From Anseongella ginsenosidimutans (GTDB taxonomy: Bacteria > Bacteroidota > Bacteroidia > Sphingobacteriales > Sphingobacteriaceae), in NCBI RefSeq assembly GCF_008033235.1, contig NZ_CP042432.1:1674001-1738000 (forward strand): 64,000 nucleotides of DNA. The letters are read 5' to 3'. The translations under genes were made by a program, and so were the position numbers. The notes under the pieces were generated by a model. That model ran no database searches and had not been told where the DNA came from. It saw only the letters and a list, made by a program, of their open reading frames with translations. How positions within the stretch are numbered: the stretch's first letter is position 1; each line of letters starts with the position of its first letter. This document shows, piece by piece, positions 1 through 9,719 of the stretch.

Positions 1-2
1 TC

Positions 3-167
3 GTGGCCGGAAACCCGGCCCGGGTCATTAAATATCGTTTTTCGGAAGAAATAATCACGAGGTTAGAAGAGATACAATGGTGGAACTGGCCGGATGAAAA
101 GATAAAATCAAATAAAGATATATTCAAAGGCAGTTTTACGTTAGAGAAATTAAAGCACGTGATATGA
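3..167 (+). CDS. C-terminal end of a CatB/VatD-like hexapeptide O-acetyltransferase (partial)
   Basis: The gene enters from the left edge and only about 54 codons are visible. The residues read VAGNPARVIKYRF, then a tryptophan-rich IQWWNWPDEKI and a short charged tail. The GNPA turn followed by a WW.W tail is typical of the end of xenobiotic/CatB-like acetyltransferases with a left-handed beta-helix, which acetylate sugars in glycan clusters. The stop overlaps the start of the next glycosyltransferase (ATGA), so the two are translationally coupled. The substrate cannot be told from this fragment. Confidence 0.75.
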   Translation: MAGNPARVIKYRFSEEIITRLEEIQWWNWPDEKIKSNKDIFKGSFTLEKLKHVI

Positions 168-1126
168 TCTCTGTTGTTATCCCATGTTACAATGCATCAC
201 AATTTGTACAGCGGGCTATTGACAGCAGCCTTAGCCAGACCTACCAGGATATTGAAATAATACTGGTAGATAATAACTCTGTCGATAATACCTGGGAATT
301 CCTGAAAAAGGCAGCGGCGAGTCATCCTGAAAAAATACGGATATTCCGGGAAACCAAAGCCGGGGCGAGTGCAGCTAGGAACCGGGGTTTATATGAAGCA
401 AAGGGAGAATGGATTCAATTTCTGGATGCGGATGATGAACTGCTGCCGGACAAACTGGAAAACCAGGCGACCATTATCAGGCAATATCAGCCGGAGCTGA
501 TTATTGAAGATTTTGATCTGATATCGAAGTCGGAAACCGGGGAATCCAGCACAATTTCCAGAATAGCGAATGAAAACCCATGGATGGGGTTAATAACTGT
601 TCGCCTGGGATGCACCTGCTCCAACTTATGGCAAAAGGAGTTGTTGATGAAAGTAGGCGGATGGAACGAAGATATTCGTTCATCCCTTGAATATGATTTA
701 TTGTTCAGGATACTTCAGGTAGAGCCCAGGCTGTACTTCAGTCATAAGAGAAAGACGATAGCTTATGTACAGCAAGAATCCGTTTGTAAATCCTCAGATA
801 AGGAAAAGCTACAGGAGATTTTGAACAATCGGATCGAGCTGAGCTTAAAAATACAAAAATATCTGCGAAGCGAGGGACGCTTAACAGCCGAATTGAAAAA
901 GGCAAGCAACCTTTATATTTACCGGGAACTGCTACGATATAGCATGGAGATACCGCGGTACGCGCGGGAGAAAAGAAAAAAGTTGCCCGCTGGGTTACCT
1001 TTGGCGGCGCGGATAAAAGCGTATAAAAAACATGTGGGCGCTGTATATTATAAAAACCACGAAAGGAGCTTGTTGAAATATCCGCAAATTGCGTATTACC
1101 TGTTGAAGGATATTCACTTGTTTTAG
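164..1126 (+). CDS. Family 2 glycosyltransferase (GT-A fold)
   Basis: A 320-residue GT2 enzyme predicted to move a sugar from a nucleotide donor onto a growing lipid-linked glycan at the inner face of the cytoplasmic membrane. The N-terminus MISVVIPCYNASQFV is the classic GT2 opening. NNSVDNTW and the FLDADDELLPDKL segment (near residues 88-98) supply the DxD-type metal and nucleotide-binding acidic residues. GWNEDIRSSLEYDLLFRI near residue 170 matches the ED/acceptor region. The start overlaps the preceding acetyltransferase stop by ATGA. Donor and acceptor are unknown. Confidence 0.9.
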   Translation: MISVVIPCYNASQFVQRAIDSSLSQTYQDIEIILVDNNSVDNTWEFLKKAAASHPEKIRIFRETKAGASAARNRGLYEAKGEWIQFLDADDELLPDKLENQATIIRQYQPELIIEDFDLISKSETGESSTISRIANENPWMGLITVRLGCTCSNLWQKELLMKVGGWNEDIRSSLEYDLLFRILQVEPRLYFSHKRKTIAYVQQESVCKSSDKEKLQEILNNRIELSLKIQKYLRSEGRLTAELKKASNLYIYRELLRYSMEIPRYAREKRKKLPAGLPLAARIKAYKKHVGAVYYKNHERSLLKYPQIAYYLLKDIHLF

Positions 1127-1137
1127 ATTTGACAGAC

Positions 1138-2052
1138 ATGTTCAGGGTATCGGTGATCATACCAGTTTATAATGCAGAAAAATATATAGGGCGGGCTATC
1201 GAATCTGTCGTTCGTCAAGAGTATGTTCATGAAGTTATCCTGGTGGAAGATGGTTTCCCCGATGATGCCTTAGCCATTTGCAAGGAATATGCAAATCAGT
1301 ACCAGAAAGTTAAACTATTCCGGCATCCCAATGGAGAGAACCGGGGGGCAAGTGCATCCAGAAACCTCGGCATTGAGCATGCCTCGTGTGAGTATATCGC
1401 ATTTTTAGATGCCGATGATTTTTGCCTTCCGGGAAGGTTTCTCGAAACGAAAAAGGCGTTTGAAAATGATCCCGATGCCACTGCCGTGTATGAACCTATC
1501 GGAACCGCATATGAAAGCGAGCAGGCAAGGAACGAATTTTGCCGTCTCAGGAAAATCTCACCTAAAGAATCGGAGAATTATCTCACCTACACGTTGAAAC
1601 CTTTGCAGGGCGAGGCTTTTTTTCGTTCTTTGCTGCTTGGAGATAACGGTTATCCGAGTACTGATGGCATTACAATTAAAAAGGCGATACTTAAAAAGGC
1701 CGGAATGTTCAGTACGCGGCTGCAACTTGATGAAGATACCGACCTCTGGATCAGAATTGCCTGGTATGGGAAGTTCGTTCCCGGAGCGCACATCAATCCG
1801 GTCGCTGTGCGATGGGTTCATGCTGATAACAGGATTACGAAACGCGACTACCATTCAATGTATCATTTCATGAAGAAGCTACGTTCATGGTTGATAACAG
1901 TAGATGCAAAAAAGGAATATCATAAGATTATGCTAAAAAGATATTATGTAGCAAAAGCCCGGAGCAGGTTCAATGAGGACGGTTTACTTGTAAAAATAAA
2001 GTATAACATGGATTATATACTAAAGATCGCGTTCAATCCTGCACTCTGGTAA
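1138..2052 (+). CDS. Family 2 glycosyltransferase (GT-A fold)
   Basis: A second GT2 enzyme of about 304 residues. The N-terminus MFRVSVIIPVYNAEKYIGRA is typical, VEDGFPDDAL resembles the usual D-G-S/P-D-D turn, and FLDADDFCLPGRF carries the metal-binding acidic motif. LDEDTDLWIRIAWYG is the acceptor-side ED motif with the following W. ATG at 1138 is preferred; a TTG nine bases upstream is in frame but would add residues that do not fit the family. It starts 11 bases after the previous stop and two bases separate it from the next gene. Confidence 0.88.
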   Translation: MFRVSVIIPVYNAEKYIGRAIESVVRQEYVHEVILVEDGFPDDALAICKEYANQYQKVKLFRHPNGENRGASASRNLGIEHASCEYIAFLDADDFCLPGRFLETKKAFENDPDATAVYEPIGTAYESEQARNEFCRLRKISPKESENYLTYTLKPLQGEAFFRSLLLGDNGYPSTDGITIKKAILKKAGMFSTRLQLDEDTDLWIRIAWYGKFVPGAHINPVAVRWVHADNRITKRDYHSMYHFMKKLRSWLITVDAKKEYHKIMLKRYYVAKARSRFNEDGLLVKIKYNMDYILKIAFNPALW

Positions 2053-2053
2053 T

Positions 2054-3175
2054 ATGAAGATTGCTTATATATTTCATTGTTATGTCCCCTCTCGCAATGC
2101 AAACAGTATTCACGCCATGAATATTTGCAATGAAATAGCGGCGCTCGGACACGATACAACGGCTTTCTTTCCGGCAATTGAGCCAAAGGAAAAGGTAAAC
2201 GACGTATATTCTTTTTACGGTGTAAGTAATCTTTTCCGGATAGAAAGGCTGTTCTTTCCTGCATTTAAAGGGCGGTCCACTTTTTTCAGCTTGCACTTTA
2301 TTGCGAAACTAAAAAAGATGAACCCCGATTTGGTTACCGGCCGGTCAGTACATGGATGTACAATAGCGGCGCTACTGGGTTATCCAACCGTTTTTGATAC
2401 ACACGGGCCCATTTGGGAAAGCGGGAAATTCCCGCTGAAACTATTCAGGATCATGATCCGACAACGATCTTTTAAAAAAATGGTGGTGAACTCGCATGCC
2501 TTGAAAGAGATTTATGTGAGATCGGATATTTTCAAGGGGTCGGGATTTGATCCGGGAAATATACAAGTGGCACACAATGGATCCCAGGCGTTTCCCCTGG
2601 AAACTCAGATAGAACTTCCTGGCGATAAATCCAGGTTTAAAGTTGGTTACTTCGGACAATTATACAAAGGCCGGGGAATAGATATTATTATAAATATCGC
2701 ACAACAGATGAGCGCAGTCGATTTTTACGTTGTTGGCGGTGAGGAGAAAGATATTATTGACTGGAAATCAAAAATTAAAAGTAAAAACATTTATTTTATT
2801 GGTTTTGTGCCCTATCCGGAAGTGTATAAATATCGGAACAGTTGCGATGTATTGCTGGCCCCTTATCAGGAAATAACCGCACCCGAAGGAGTGACAGGTA
2901 ATCAAACACCCTATATGAATCCCATTAAAATTCTGGAATATATGAGCAGCCGGAAGCCCGTAATTGCCTCTGACCTTCCCACTATACGGGAGGTGCTGAA
3001 CGAAAAGAACTCCATACTGGTAGATTGTGCGAATTCCACGGAATGGGTGAGCGCTATTAAAAGGCTAATGGTTGAAAAGACATATGCAAAGTCGCTGGCC
3101 GAACAGTCTTACAAGGAATTTGCCGAATGCTATACGTGGAAAGCCCGAGCCCAAAAACTAATCGATATAACCTAA
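2054..3175 (+). CDS. Family 4 glycosyltransferase (GT-B fold)
   Basis: A 373-residue retaining GT4-type enzyme. The N-terminal Rossmann half opens MKIAYIFHCYVPSRNANSIH. The donor half begins near FKVGYFGQLYKGRGIDIIIN (about residue 197). PIKILEYMSSRKPVIASDLP near residue 295 is the nucleotide-sugar-binding E-x-x-x-x-x-x-P/V-I region, followed by IREVL. It belongs to the same run of glycosyltransferases as its neighbours and likely adds one sugar of the repeat unit. No signal peptide or membrane helix is apparent, consistent with action at the inner membrane face. Confidence 0.87.
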   Translation: MKIAYIFHCYVPSRNANSIHAMNICNEIAALGHDTTAFFPAIEPKEKVNDVYSFYGVSNLFRIERLFFPAFKGRSTFFSLHFIAKLKKMNPDLVTGRSVHGCTIAALLGYPTVFDTHGPIWESGKFPLKLFRIMIRQRSFKKMVVNSHALKEIYVRSDIFKGSGFDPGNIQVAHNGSQAFPLETQIELPGDKSRFKVGYFGQLYKGRGIDIIINIAQQMSAVDFYVVGGEEKDIIDWKSKIKSKNIYFIGFVPYPEVYKYRNSCDVLLAPYQEITAPEGVTGNQTPYMNPIKILEYMSSRKPVIASDLPTIREVLNEKNSILVDCANSTEWVSAIKRLMVEKTYAKSLAEQSYKEFAECYTWKARAQKLIDIT

Positions 3176-3184
3176 GAAGTAGCC

Positions 3185-4240
3185 ATGCAACAAACCTCCT
3201 TTCGGGAAATCTATGACACGCTTTTCAGACGATGGAAGACTATCCTGGTTTCCGTCATCATTGCTTTAATGATAGGCCTCTTTGCCTACCTGATCACTCC
3301 AAAGGAATATTCAGGAGAAGCCTTGCTGGCGGTTGAGGGCACAGCGGACAATAAAAAAGGAGGGTTGGGAGCCCTTGCCAATCTTGCCGGTATAAATATT
3401 ACGGAACAAAATGGTCTGAACGCGCTGGTCTACGAAGACATTATTTATAGTACTCCTTACCTGATCGAAGTAGGACAGCATAAGGTAATGTATAAGGGGG
3501 ATTCAGTGTACCTGAAAGACTATCTGGCACAGGCGATGATCGTGAGCCTTCAGCAAAAGATATCCAGTCTTTTTGGCGGGAAACCTTCCGTAGTTTCTTC
3601 TAACGATACGGTAAGCTATAAAATCACAGAAGAAGATCCTGGTCAGTTCCGATACCTGAAAACCTTTCATGTCGACGGTCTTACGAGGAGGGCGGTTAAT
3701 ATATTGCGGAACAGGATAGATTTTTCGCTCAGCGAAAAATCGCCGGTTATAAATGTATCAGTAAAACTACAGGATCCGGACGTAAGCGCGGAAGCCGCAA
3801 GAATCGTAATAAAAGAACTTTCGGATTATATATCTGATTATGAATACGATAAGCAGCATCACAATATCGCATACCTGGAAGAACAAGTGCAGAAAGCAAA
3901 AGAAGAAGCCTATCAGGCACAGGCTGCATTGGCCAGGGCAAAAGACAGAAACAGGAATGTAATATCCGCGATACCTTCAGTAGAATTACAAAAACTGGCC
4001 GTAGAATCCCAAATTTCACAAAATGTGTATAATTCTCTTGCTTTGCGACTGGAGGAAGCCCGGATAGGAATTGAAGAAGAAAAGTCAACGTTTATGGTTA
4101 TTGAACCCCCCATCCCGATGAACGTAAATTCTCCGGTAGCACCTCGATTCGTTATTTATTGTATTTTTTCGGTTGTTTTGGGCGTTGTAGCGGCAATATC
4201 AATCATTTTTATCAGTACTTTTTTACAGAGAAATCTTTAA
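3185..4240 (+). CDS. Wzz/GumC-like chain-length determinant protein without kinase domain
   Basis: A 351-residue polysaccharide co-polymerase-like protein. A cytoplasmic N-terminus is followed by a membrane helix (about residues 19-36, ILVSVIIALMIGLFAYLI). A periplasmic domain with a coiled coil (about residues 210-310, rich in E, K and Q) ends in a second helix near residues 320-345, preceded by the P-rich VIEPPIPMNVNSPVAPR usual in this family. There is no Walker motif or tyrosine tail, unlike the full Wzc-like kinase encoded at 17337. It probably sets chain length together with the polymerase just downstream at 4253. Confidence 0.85.
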   Translation: MQQTSFREIYDTLFRRWKTILVSVIIALMIGLFAYLITPKEYSGEALLAVEGTADNKKGGLGALANLAGINITEQNGLNALVYEDIIYSTPYLIEVGQHKVMYKGDSVYLKDYLAQAMIVSLQQKISSLFGGKPSVVSSNDTVSYKITEEDPGQFRYLKTFHVDGLTRRAVNILRNRIDFSLSEKSPVINVSVKLQDPDVSAEAARIVIKELSDYISDYEYDKQHHNIAYLEEQVQKAKEEAYQAQAALARAKDRNRNVISAIPSVELQKLAVESQISQNVYNSLALRLEEARIGIEEEKSTFMVIEPPIPMNVNSPVAPRFVIYCIFSVVLGVVAAISIIFISTFLQRNL

Positions 4241-4252
4241 GGTGCAGGTTTC

Positions 4253-5575
4253 ATGACAGCGCATGTTCTGCAAGAAAGCCGTTTATTGAAGGATACCAGA
4301 GTTGGTGAGGTAATTCTTGTTCTGGCTTTTGTTTATTCGCTGCAATTTTCGTTCTTTCCGATCAATACCGCGCGTCTGGCCATTCTTTATATTGCCATCA
4401 CAAGTATCTTGCTGGTAAGGAATAAAGTGATTTTTTTCTATCATGAGCCAACTTTCCGGGCAATTATTCCTTTTTTTCTCTGCCTTACTTATGCTGGTTT
4501 GGGTGTGGTATTGACAGGTGCTGAAAATATTGCGGTGTTTAGTAACTATGCATTAATGCTCTTTCAGATAGGGCTTGGCGCTTACCTGATCGCGCTATTT
4601 TTCTTTCCGCCTGATTTTACCCTCGACCGGCTTTTATTCATTTTTTTAATAATATTTACCATTCAAGGGATACTGGTCTTTTTGAATTTTGCTGTTCCCC
4701 CTTACAGAGAGTTTATGTTTAAGATTTTGCCTATAAGCGGCAATATCCAGGAAGATATGGCGGTGTCTTTTTTCAGGGTAAGGGGGCTTATGCAGAGTAC
4801 GGGCGCAGGGCAATCAGCGTTCTTTTCCTTTGGGTTCTTCATAGCTGCGTATTTTTTAGCGTCACTAAAGCTAAGCAAGAAGGACCGGACTGTTATACTC
4901 CTCAGTTTGCCATGGATCCTGGTAGGTATTCTGTTTACAGGCAGAACCGGTTTCGTAATGGTTCCGTATGCAGTAGTCTTCTATTATACACTACTCCTGG
5001 CGGCCGGTACATTTACAACTAAGAAATTGCTGCCACTATTATGGGTGCCTCTTATAGCTGTAGCCATTTATTTTATGCTCAAAGGTTTATATCTCATTTT
5101 TACGGGAGGCGGAATTATATTGCCCGGTGGAGGAGAGGTCCTGGCTCTTTGGGAAAAATGGGCATTCGGGCAGTTTATAGATTTCTTTGAAGGATCCGAA
5201 AGCAATATTCACACGTTGGAAGTCCTTGAAAAACATTTGTTTATACCAGATAAAGATAGCGTATTGTTATTTGGAGATCCGAGGACCTGGGGAATGATCC
5301 CGTCCGACATTGGCTATGTACGTATGCTGTTCGCATTCGGCGTTGTCGGGCTGGTCTTAAATTATCTGGGATTTATTTGCATGTATGTACAAATGGCATT
5401 ATTGTCGGTAAGACGTAACCAGAAGCTGTTTTTTATTTTCTATCTCATTTGGATGTTCATCATAGAATATAAAGAACCGTTCCTTTTGATGTATTTATTT
5501 ACTGGAAGCGCTATGTTAATGTTATTTGTTTCCATGCGCAGCAGAAATCAATATGATCAGTTATACAACAGGTGA
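4253..5575 (+). CDS. Wzy-like O-antigen/exopolysaccharide polymerase
   Basis: A 440-residue very hydrophobic protein with roughly ten to twelve predicted membrane helices and one longer periplasmic loop (about residues 275-355). Topology and position between a Wzz-like protein and glycosyltransferases fit a Wzy/O-antigen ligase-family polymerase that joins flipped repeat units in the periplasm. FTGRTGFVMVPYAVVFYY near residue 223 resembles the short arginine-bearing segment common in the family. Sequence conservation is low in this family, so polymerase versus ligase cannot be decided. It overlaps the next gene's possible GTG start; the next ATG is at 5578. Confidence 0.75.
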   Translation: MTAHVLQESRLLKDTRVGEVILVLAFVYSLQFSFFPINTARLAILYIAITSILLVRNKVIFFYHEPTFRAIIPFFLCLTYAGLGVVLTGAENIAVFSNYALMLFQIGLGAYLIALFFFPPDFTLDRLLFIFLIIFTIQGILVFLNFAVPPYREFMFKILPISGNIQEDMAVSFFRVRGLMQSTGAGQSAFFSFGFFIAAYFLASLKLSKKDRTVILLSLPWILVGILFTGRTGFVMVPYAVVFYYTLLLAAGTFTTKKLLPLLWVPLIAVAIYFMLKGLYLIFTGGGIILPGGGEVLALWEKWAFGQFIDFFEGSESNIHTLEVLEKHLFIPDKDSVLLFGDPRTWGMIPSDIGYVRMLFAFGVVGLVLNYLGFICMYVQMALLSVRRNQKLFFIFYLIWMFIIEYKEPFLLMYLFTGSAMLMLFVSMRSRNQYDQLYNR

Positions 5576-5577
5576 TT

Positions 5578-7626
5578 ATGAATTATCGGGTTATTTTGAT
5601 AACAGTTTTTGCTTTTTTTCTTCCCTATCACTTATTGGGGCAGAATATAGCCCTGCAAAGCCAGGTTACAGTTTCCGAAGTACCTAATTATTCCTATACT
5701 AAGGGAAAAAATACCGCTAATTTTCTAACAGATGGAAAGTATTCCAAAGCTAAGCTTATATGGTTGGATAAGTTGACTCTGGGATGGCAGCATACTCCCC
5801 GAATAGTTCTGAATTTTGCATGGAAAACCGCATTTCAGCTGGATAAAATTACCCTTAATACGGCGACAAATCCTGACGCCGATGTTTCATTACCCCTGAA
5901 CATCCATGTATTTGCAAGCTTGAATGGAAAAACATTCCGGTACCTGGGGGATATGATCGCAAATGCACAAAAAGAAACCACTTATTATCAAGTAATAAAA
6001 TTGCAATTGGCAGATATTGATGTGCCGGCAAAGTTTCTGCGACTCGTTATTGTTCCTAAAGGAACGATGTTCTTTACGGATGAAGTCGAAATCCTTTCAT
6101 CGGGGAAGGCAAAGGCGCTGCCGCAAGGAAATGATCTTTATACAGAGCAGGAAATCGCGGCCTTCGTAAAGAAAGCGGAAATAGAAAGCAGGAACCAGCG
6201 ATTTAACGAGGTAAATAAACAGGAAGTAAAAACCCCCAATGCCGGGCTGCAAAACGGCCTCGTACTTCAGCGGTACACTTCGCCATGGGAAGACGGAACG
6301 TTGTTAAAGGTTTCGCCGTTGGAGCTAACGACCTGTTTGAATACCACAGAATACATTGCCTACCGGCTTCTGAATAATACTTTGGGGCAAATCAGTACAC
6401 GGTTGAACTGGACAGGTCAAGGTAGTTTGGATATAGTAACCTACGCTGCCAAAGAAGTTAAAACAAGGGAGTTCAAATTAATACCGGACGCCTGGATTCC
6501 CCTTAAGCGGAATCAGTCGATTACCCTTGATCCCGGGGAATCCAAAATTATTATAGCGGCTTTGTGCGCAGATGAGTCAGGAATATTCGCTCCGGTCTTG
6601 GGGTTTTCCGGCAATAAAAGCTATCCTGAAGCAAGCCTTAAAATACAGGCAAGGGATATTCAGTCAGGTTTGTCTGCAGATAATCGTATTAATGTAAACG
6701 TTTGGGCGTATTTTAACACACCTTTCTTAAAGAACAGGGAAACTGCCGTCAAAACCGACCTGCTAAACCACTATGTGAATACTTTCTTTGTCCCGCCACA
6801 GGTTGCTGTTCCAGCATTGATAAACCATGACCTGTCCGCTTTTGAGAAATATATAAGGCATGGAAAAGACTTTGAAAAAATATTTCTGTTCCTCAATTTC
6901 AGAACTTATGTGCAAAGCGGACAGGATTATTTTTTATCTGAAAGCTGGAAGAGCCGGTTTCTTAAAGGGTATGACGCAGTAGTGAAATTAATGAAAAGCC
7001 AAGGCATACCCGAAAGCAGCCTTTATTTATACCCGTTTGACGAAGTTAGGAATAATGAATTAGTACAATATGTTGAATTCACTAAATGGATAAAGTCCCG
7101 GCGGGAAGATGCAAAGATTTTTTTAACGGTCTTTGATCCTGCTATAATACCCAAAGTGAAAGGATCAGCCGATATAATGCAGGTACTCGACAGAGGAAAA
7201 ACCTTAAGCTCGCACAGTTTTAATGATTCGCAGCTTTGGCTGTATGAGATAATGGATGGTTCCAAAGCTCTACCGCCCTATAAGAAGTATCGCTTGCTTG
7301 GCTGGAAAGCGTTCGCTTACCAGTTAAAGGGAGTGGGGTTTTGGGCCTATGGCGATGTCAGAGGAGAAGACCGGACAACGGCTTGGAATGATTTTGACGG
7401 AAGCAATGCAGACTATACCGTGGTATATGATTATAAAAGCAAGTTTATTCCTAGCCGGCGTTGGGAGGCCTTCAAAGCGGGCATTGAAGATTATCGCCTG
7501 TTAACCATATACTCCGAAAAGGTTGGTATGGATGCGGCACGGAAACTTTGTCTGTCGGTATTACAAGAACCAGGAAACACGGCAAAAGCTGATTCCGTCA
7601 GAAGGGAGATTATCCGCGAATTGTAA
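5578..7626 (+). CDS. Secreted DUF4091 / GH123-like protein with N-terminal discoidin-like domain
   Basis: A protein of about 682 residues with a signal peptide (YRVILITVFAFFLPYHLLGQ). The N-terminal part (about residues 20-170) looks like an F5/8-type C carbohydrate-binding beta-sandwich. The C-terminal half contains LYLYPFDEVRN and ends with the KGVGFWAYGDVRGE, WEAFKAGIEDYRLL block typical of DUF4091, which is related to glycoside hydrolase family 123. The paired acidic residues in FDEVRN are candidate catalytic or binding residues. It likely trims or binds the polymer in the periplasm or outside the cell. ATG 5578 is chosen over GTG 5572 because it gives a clean signal peptide. Confidence 0.72.
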   Translation: MNYRVILITVFAFFLPYHLLGQNIALQSQVTVSEVPNYSYTKGKNTANFLTDGKYSKAKLIWLDKLTLGWQHTPRIVLNFAWKTAFQLDKITLNTATNPDADVSLPLNIHVFASLNGKTFRYLGDMIANAQKETTYYQVIKLQLADIDVPAKFLRLVIVPKGTMFFTDEVEILSSGKAKALPQGNDLYTEQEIAAFVKKAEIESRNQRFNEVNKQEVKTPNAGLQNGLVLQRYTSPWEDGTLLKVSPLELTTCLNTTEYIAYRLLNNTLGQISTRLNWTGQGSLDIVTYAAKEVKTREFKLIPDAWIPLKRNQSITLDPGESKIIIAALCADESGIFAPVLGFSGNKSYPEASLKIQARDIQSGLSADNRINVNVWAYFNTPFLKNRETAVKTDLLNHYVNTFFVPPQVAVPALINHDLSAFEKYIRHGKDFEKIFLFLNFRTYVQSGQDYFLSESWKSRFLKGYDAVVKLMKSQGIPESSLYLYPFDEVRNNELVQYVEFTKWIKSRREDAKIFLTVFDPAIIPKVKGSADIMQVLDRGKTLSSHSFNDSQLWLYEIMDGSKALPPYKKYRLLGWKAFAYQLKGVGFWAYGDVRGEDRTTAWNDFDGSNADYTVVYDYKSKFIPSRRWEAFKAGIEDYRLLTIYSEKVGMDAARKLCLSVLQEPGNTAKADSVRREIIREL

Positions 7627-7635
7627 GTTTGCATC

Positions 7636-8601
7636 ATGCAGGAAACAGGTATACTGATAGTGGGAACTGTTCCTCCTCCAACCGGAGGGGTAACCGTGCA
7701 TGTCAGTCGTTTACTGGAACACTTGAAGAAACTTAACATCAACCACGATTTCGCGGATGTTCGAAAGGACAATATTTTTTTCACAGTCAGCCGATTGATT
7801 AGCGCGCAGATAGTACATCTTCATGTCTCCAATCCCTGGTTTCGTTTTTTTATAATTACCTTCCTGAAGGCCCTTGGAAAAAAGGTCCTATTCACCTTTC
7901 ACGGAAATGTCGGACGATATGGTACACTTAAAAACTTTGTTGACCGGGTTTCTTTCGGCATGGCTGATATACCCATAGTCCTTAATAGCGGAAGCCTGGA
8001 ACGAGCTATCCGGGTTAATAAGGCTTCCAGGTTGATTTCTTCGTTTATTCCTCCGCTCGCCGAAAAGACATTGCCTTTTAAAATAGCGAACCAAATTGAA
8101 GAAATAAGAAGTAAGTATGCGACAATATACGCAGCAAATGCCTCTTATCTTCAGTACGATAAGGACGGGTGCGAAGTTTATCAAATTATTCCGCTGGTAG
8201 CCCTATTTAAAGAAGCGGAAGATAAGGCCCTGATAATTTCGGATCCTTCGGGAATGTACGCCGCTTATTTTGTGAAAAATGAAATAGTGGTACCGCCAAA
8301 TGTTTTGTTGATAAGTGGCGAGCATAGTTTTTTTGAAGTCCTAAGAATGGCTCATGTTTTTTTACGTATTACCACAACCGACGGCGATTCTTTATCGGTT
8401 AAAGAAGCACTTTATCTGAACAAGATTGTTATAGCGTCAAGCGTGGTGGAGCGTCCGCGGCAAACTATACTAACTTCTTTGAACCCTGCCAGGATCAGGG
8501 AGGCGATCATGCTCCATTCCAACATGGACACAACGTCAACGGAGCCGGTTGATAACGGCTTGCCAGCGATTGTTGAATTATACTACTCTTTCACCCAATG
8601 A
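7636..8601 (+). CDS. Probable GT-B glycosyltransferase
   Basis: A 321-residue protein. The opening GILIVGTVPPPTGGVTVHVS is the glycine-rich N-terminal loop of GT4-like enzymes, and VLFTFHGNVGRYG lies where the acceptor half has its conserved histidine. Near the C-terminus, TTDGDSLSVKEALYLNKIVIAS corresponds to the E-x7-E type donor site (written here in two overlapping parts: DGDSLSVKEAL and ALYLNKIVIAS). It is shorter than most GT4 enzymes and divergent in the middle. The stop overlaps the next gene start (ATGA). Donor and acceptor are unknown. Confidence 0.7.
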   Translation: MQETGILIVGTVPPPTGGVTVHVSRLLEHLKKLNINHDFADVRKDNIFFTVSRLISAQIVHLHVSNPWFRFFIITFLKALGKKVLFTFHGNVGRYGTLKNFVDRVSFGMADIPIVLNSGSLERAIRVNKASRLISSFIPPLAEKTLPFKIANQIEEIRSKYATIYAANASYLQYDKDGCEVYQIIPLVALFKEAEDKALIISDPSGMYAAYFVKNEIVVPPNVLLISGEHSFFEVLRMAHVFLRITTTDGDSLSVKEALYLNKIVIASSVVERPRQTILTSLNPARIREAIMLHSNMDTTSTEPVDNGLPAIVELYYSFTQ

Positions 8602-9719
8602 AAATATTACAGGTAATTCCCAATCTTTATAGCGGAGGAGCAGAAAGATTTGTAGTGGATCTGTCGAATCAGCTGGCGCTTAAAAGCGAAGTAAAAGTGC
8701 TGCTTTTCTCGCATCCGGAATTGCCGGGAAACCTGCTTCTTTCCAAGCAGATAAGTGAACACGTGGCGATTGCATATGTTGACAAAAAAAGGGGCCTGGA
8801 TACCGGTGTGTTTTCTAAAATCCGGAAACAGATCAATAAATTCAGACCAGATGTCATTCATACGCATGTAGGCGCTTTTAAGTACCTGGCTCCATTGCTT
8901 TGGATAGGCGGACACAAAGCTGTACATACCGTACATAGCGATGCATTTAGGGAGGCACTTGATATTAAGGGTTTATGGTACCGCCGGCTAATGTTCCGGA
9001 ACCGGAACGTTGTGCCCGTGACTATTTCAAAGGAAAGTACCAGAAGTTTTTTGAACGCTTATCCGGGAATTTACAGCAAGATGATTTACAATGGCCGGAC
9101 GCCCCCGGTCCGGTCGGCTCAGTTTGAGGCGGTCAGACGGGAGGTGGATAGCTACAAAGAGACGAAAAACACACGCGTTTTTCTGTTCGTGGGGAGGTTA
9201 GATCATGCGAAGAATCCCTTGATGCTTTTCAAAGCTTTTGAAAGGCTTCGGGCCTCGGGCGCAGACGCACAATTATTATTGATAGGGAGATGCGCAGAAA
9301 CATCTTATGGAGAGCGCGTAGCTGACCTGTTGCGATCAAACACAAGTAATAATTGTATCCGGTATTTAGGTGAGAAAGAGAACGTAAACGATTATTTAGC
9401 GGCCGTTGATTTCTTTTGCCTTTCCAGTATTTATGAGGGCATGCCAATAAGCCTGATAGAAGCCTTTGCGGCTGGTTGTGTGCCTGTCTGTACTCCTGTG
9501 GGTGGTATTCCGGAAATGGTAGGACGCGCCGGCTTTTTAGCTAATGACACATCTGAGGATGCATATTTTAACGCTTTACGCGAAGCTTTTCATTGCGGAT
9601 CCTCCGAATACTTATTGCGAAAGCAAGAGATAACCCAATCTTTCAGGGACCATTATGAAATTGGAATTTGCGCTCTGGAATATGAAAAATTATATGAAAG
9701 TCTTGTTTATAACCGATAA
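8598..9719 (+). CDS. Family 4 glycosyltransferase (GT-B fold)
   Basis: A 373-residue GT4 enzyme. MKILQVIPNLYSGGAERFV is the canonical N-terminal loop, DVIHTHVGAFKYLAPLL and VHTVHSD give the conserved histidines, VFLFVGRLDHAKNPLMLFKA opens the donor domain, and SSIYEGMPISLIEAFAAG contains the E-x7-E motif (E at Y-E-G and at L-I-E). GGIPEMVG follows as usual. The start overlaps the upstream stop (ATGA), and the next glycosyltransferase starts inside its 3' end in another frame. Its role is sugar addition at the inner membrane face. Confidence 0.92.
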   Translation: MKILQVIPNLYSGGAERFVVDLSNQLALKSEVKVLLFSHPELPGNLLLSKQISEHVAIAYVDKKRGLDTGVFSKIRKQINKFRPDVIHTHVGAFKYLAPLLWIGGHKAVHTVHSDAFREALDIKGLWYRRLMFRNRNVVPVTISKESTRSFLNAYPGIYSKMIYNGRTPPVRSAQFEAVRREVDSYKETKNTRVFLFVGRLDHAKNPLMLFKAFERLRASGADAQLLLIGRCAETSYGERVADLLRSNTSNNCIRYLGEKENVNDYLAAVDFFCLSSIYEGMPISLIEAFAAGCVPVCTPVGGIPEMVGRAGFLANDTSEDAYFNALREAFHCGSSEYLLRKQEITQSFRDHYEIGICALEYEKLYESLVYNR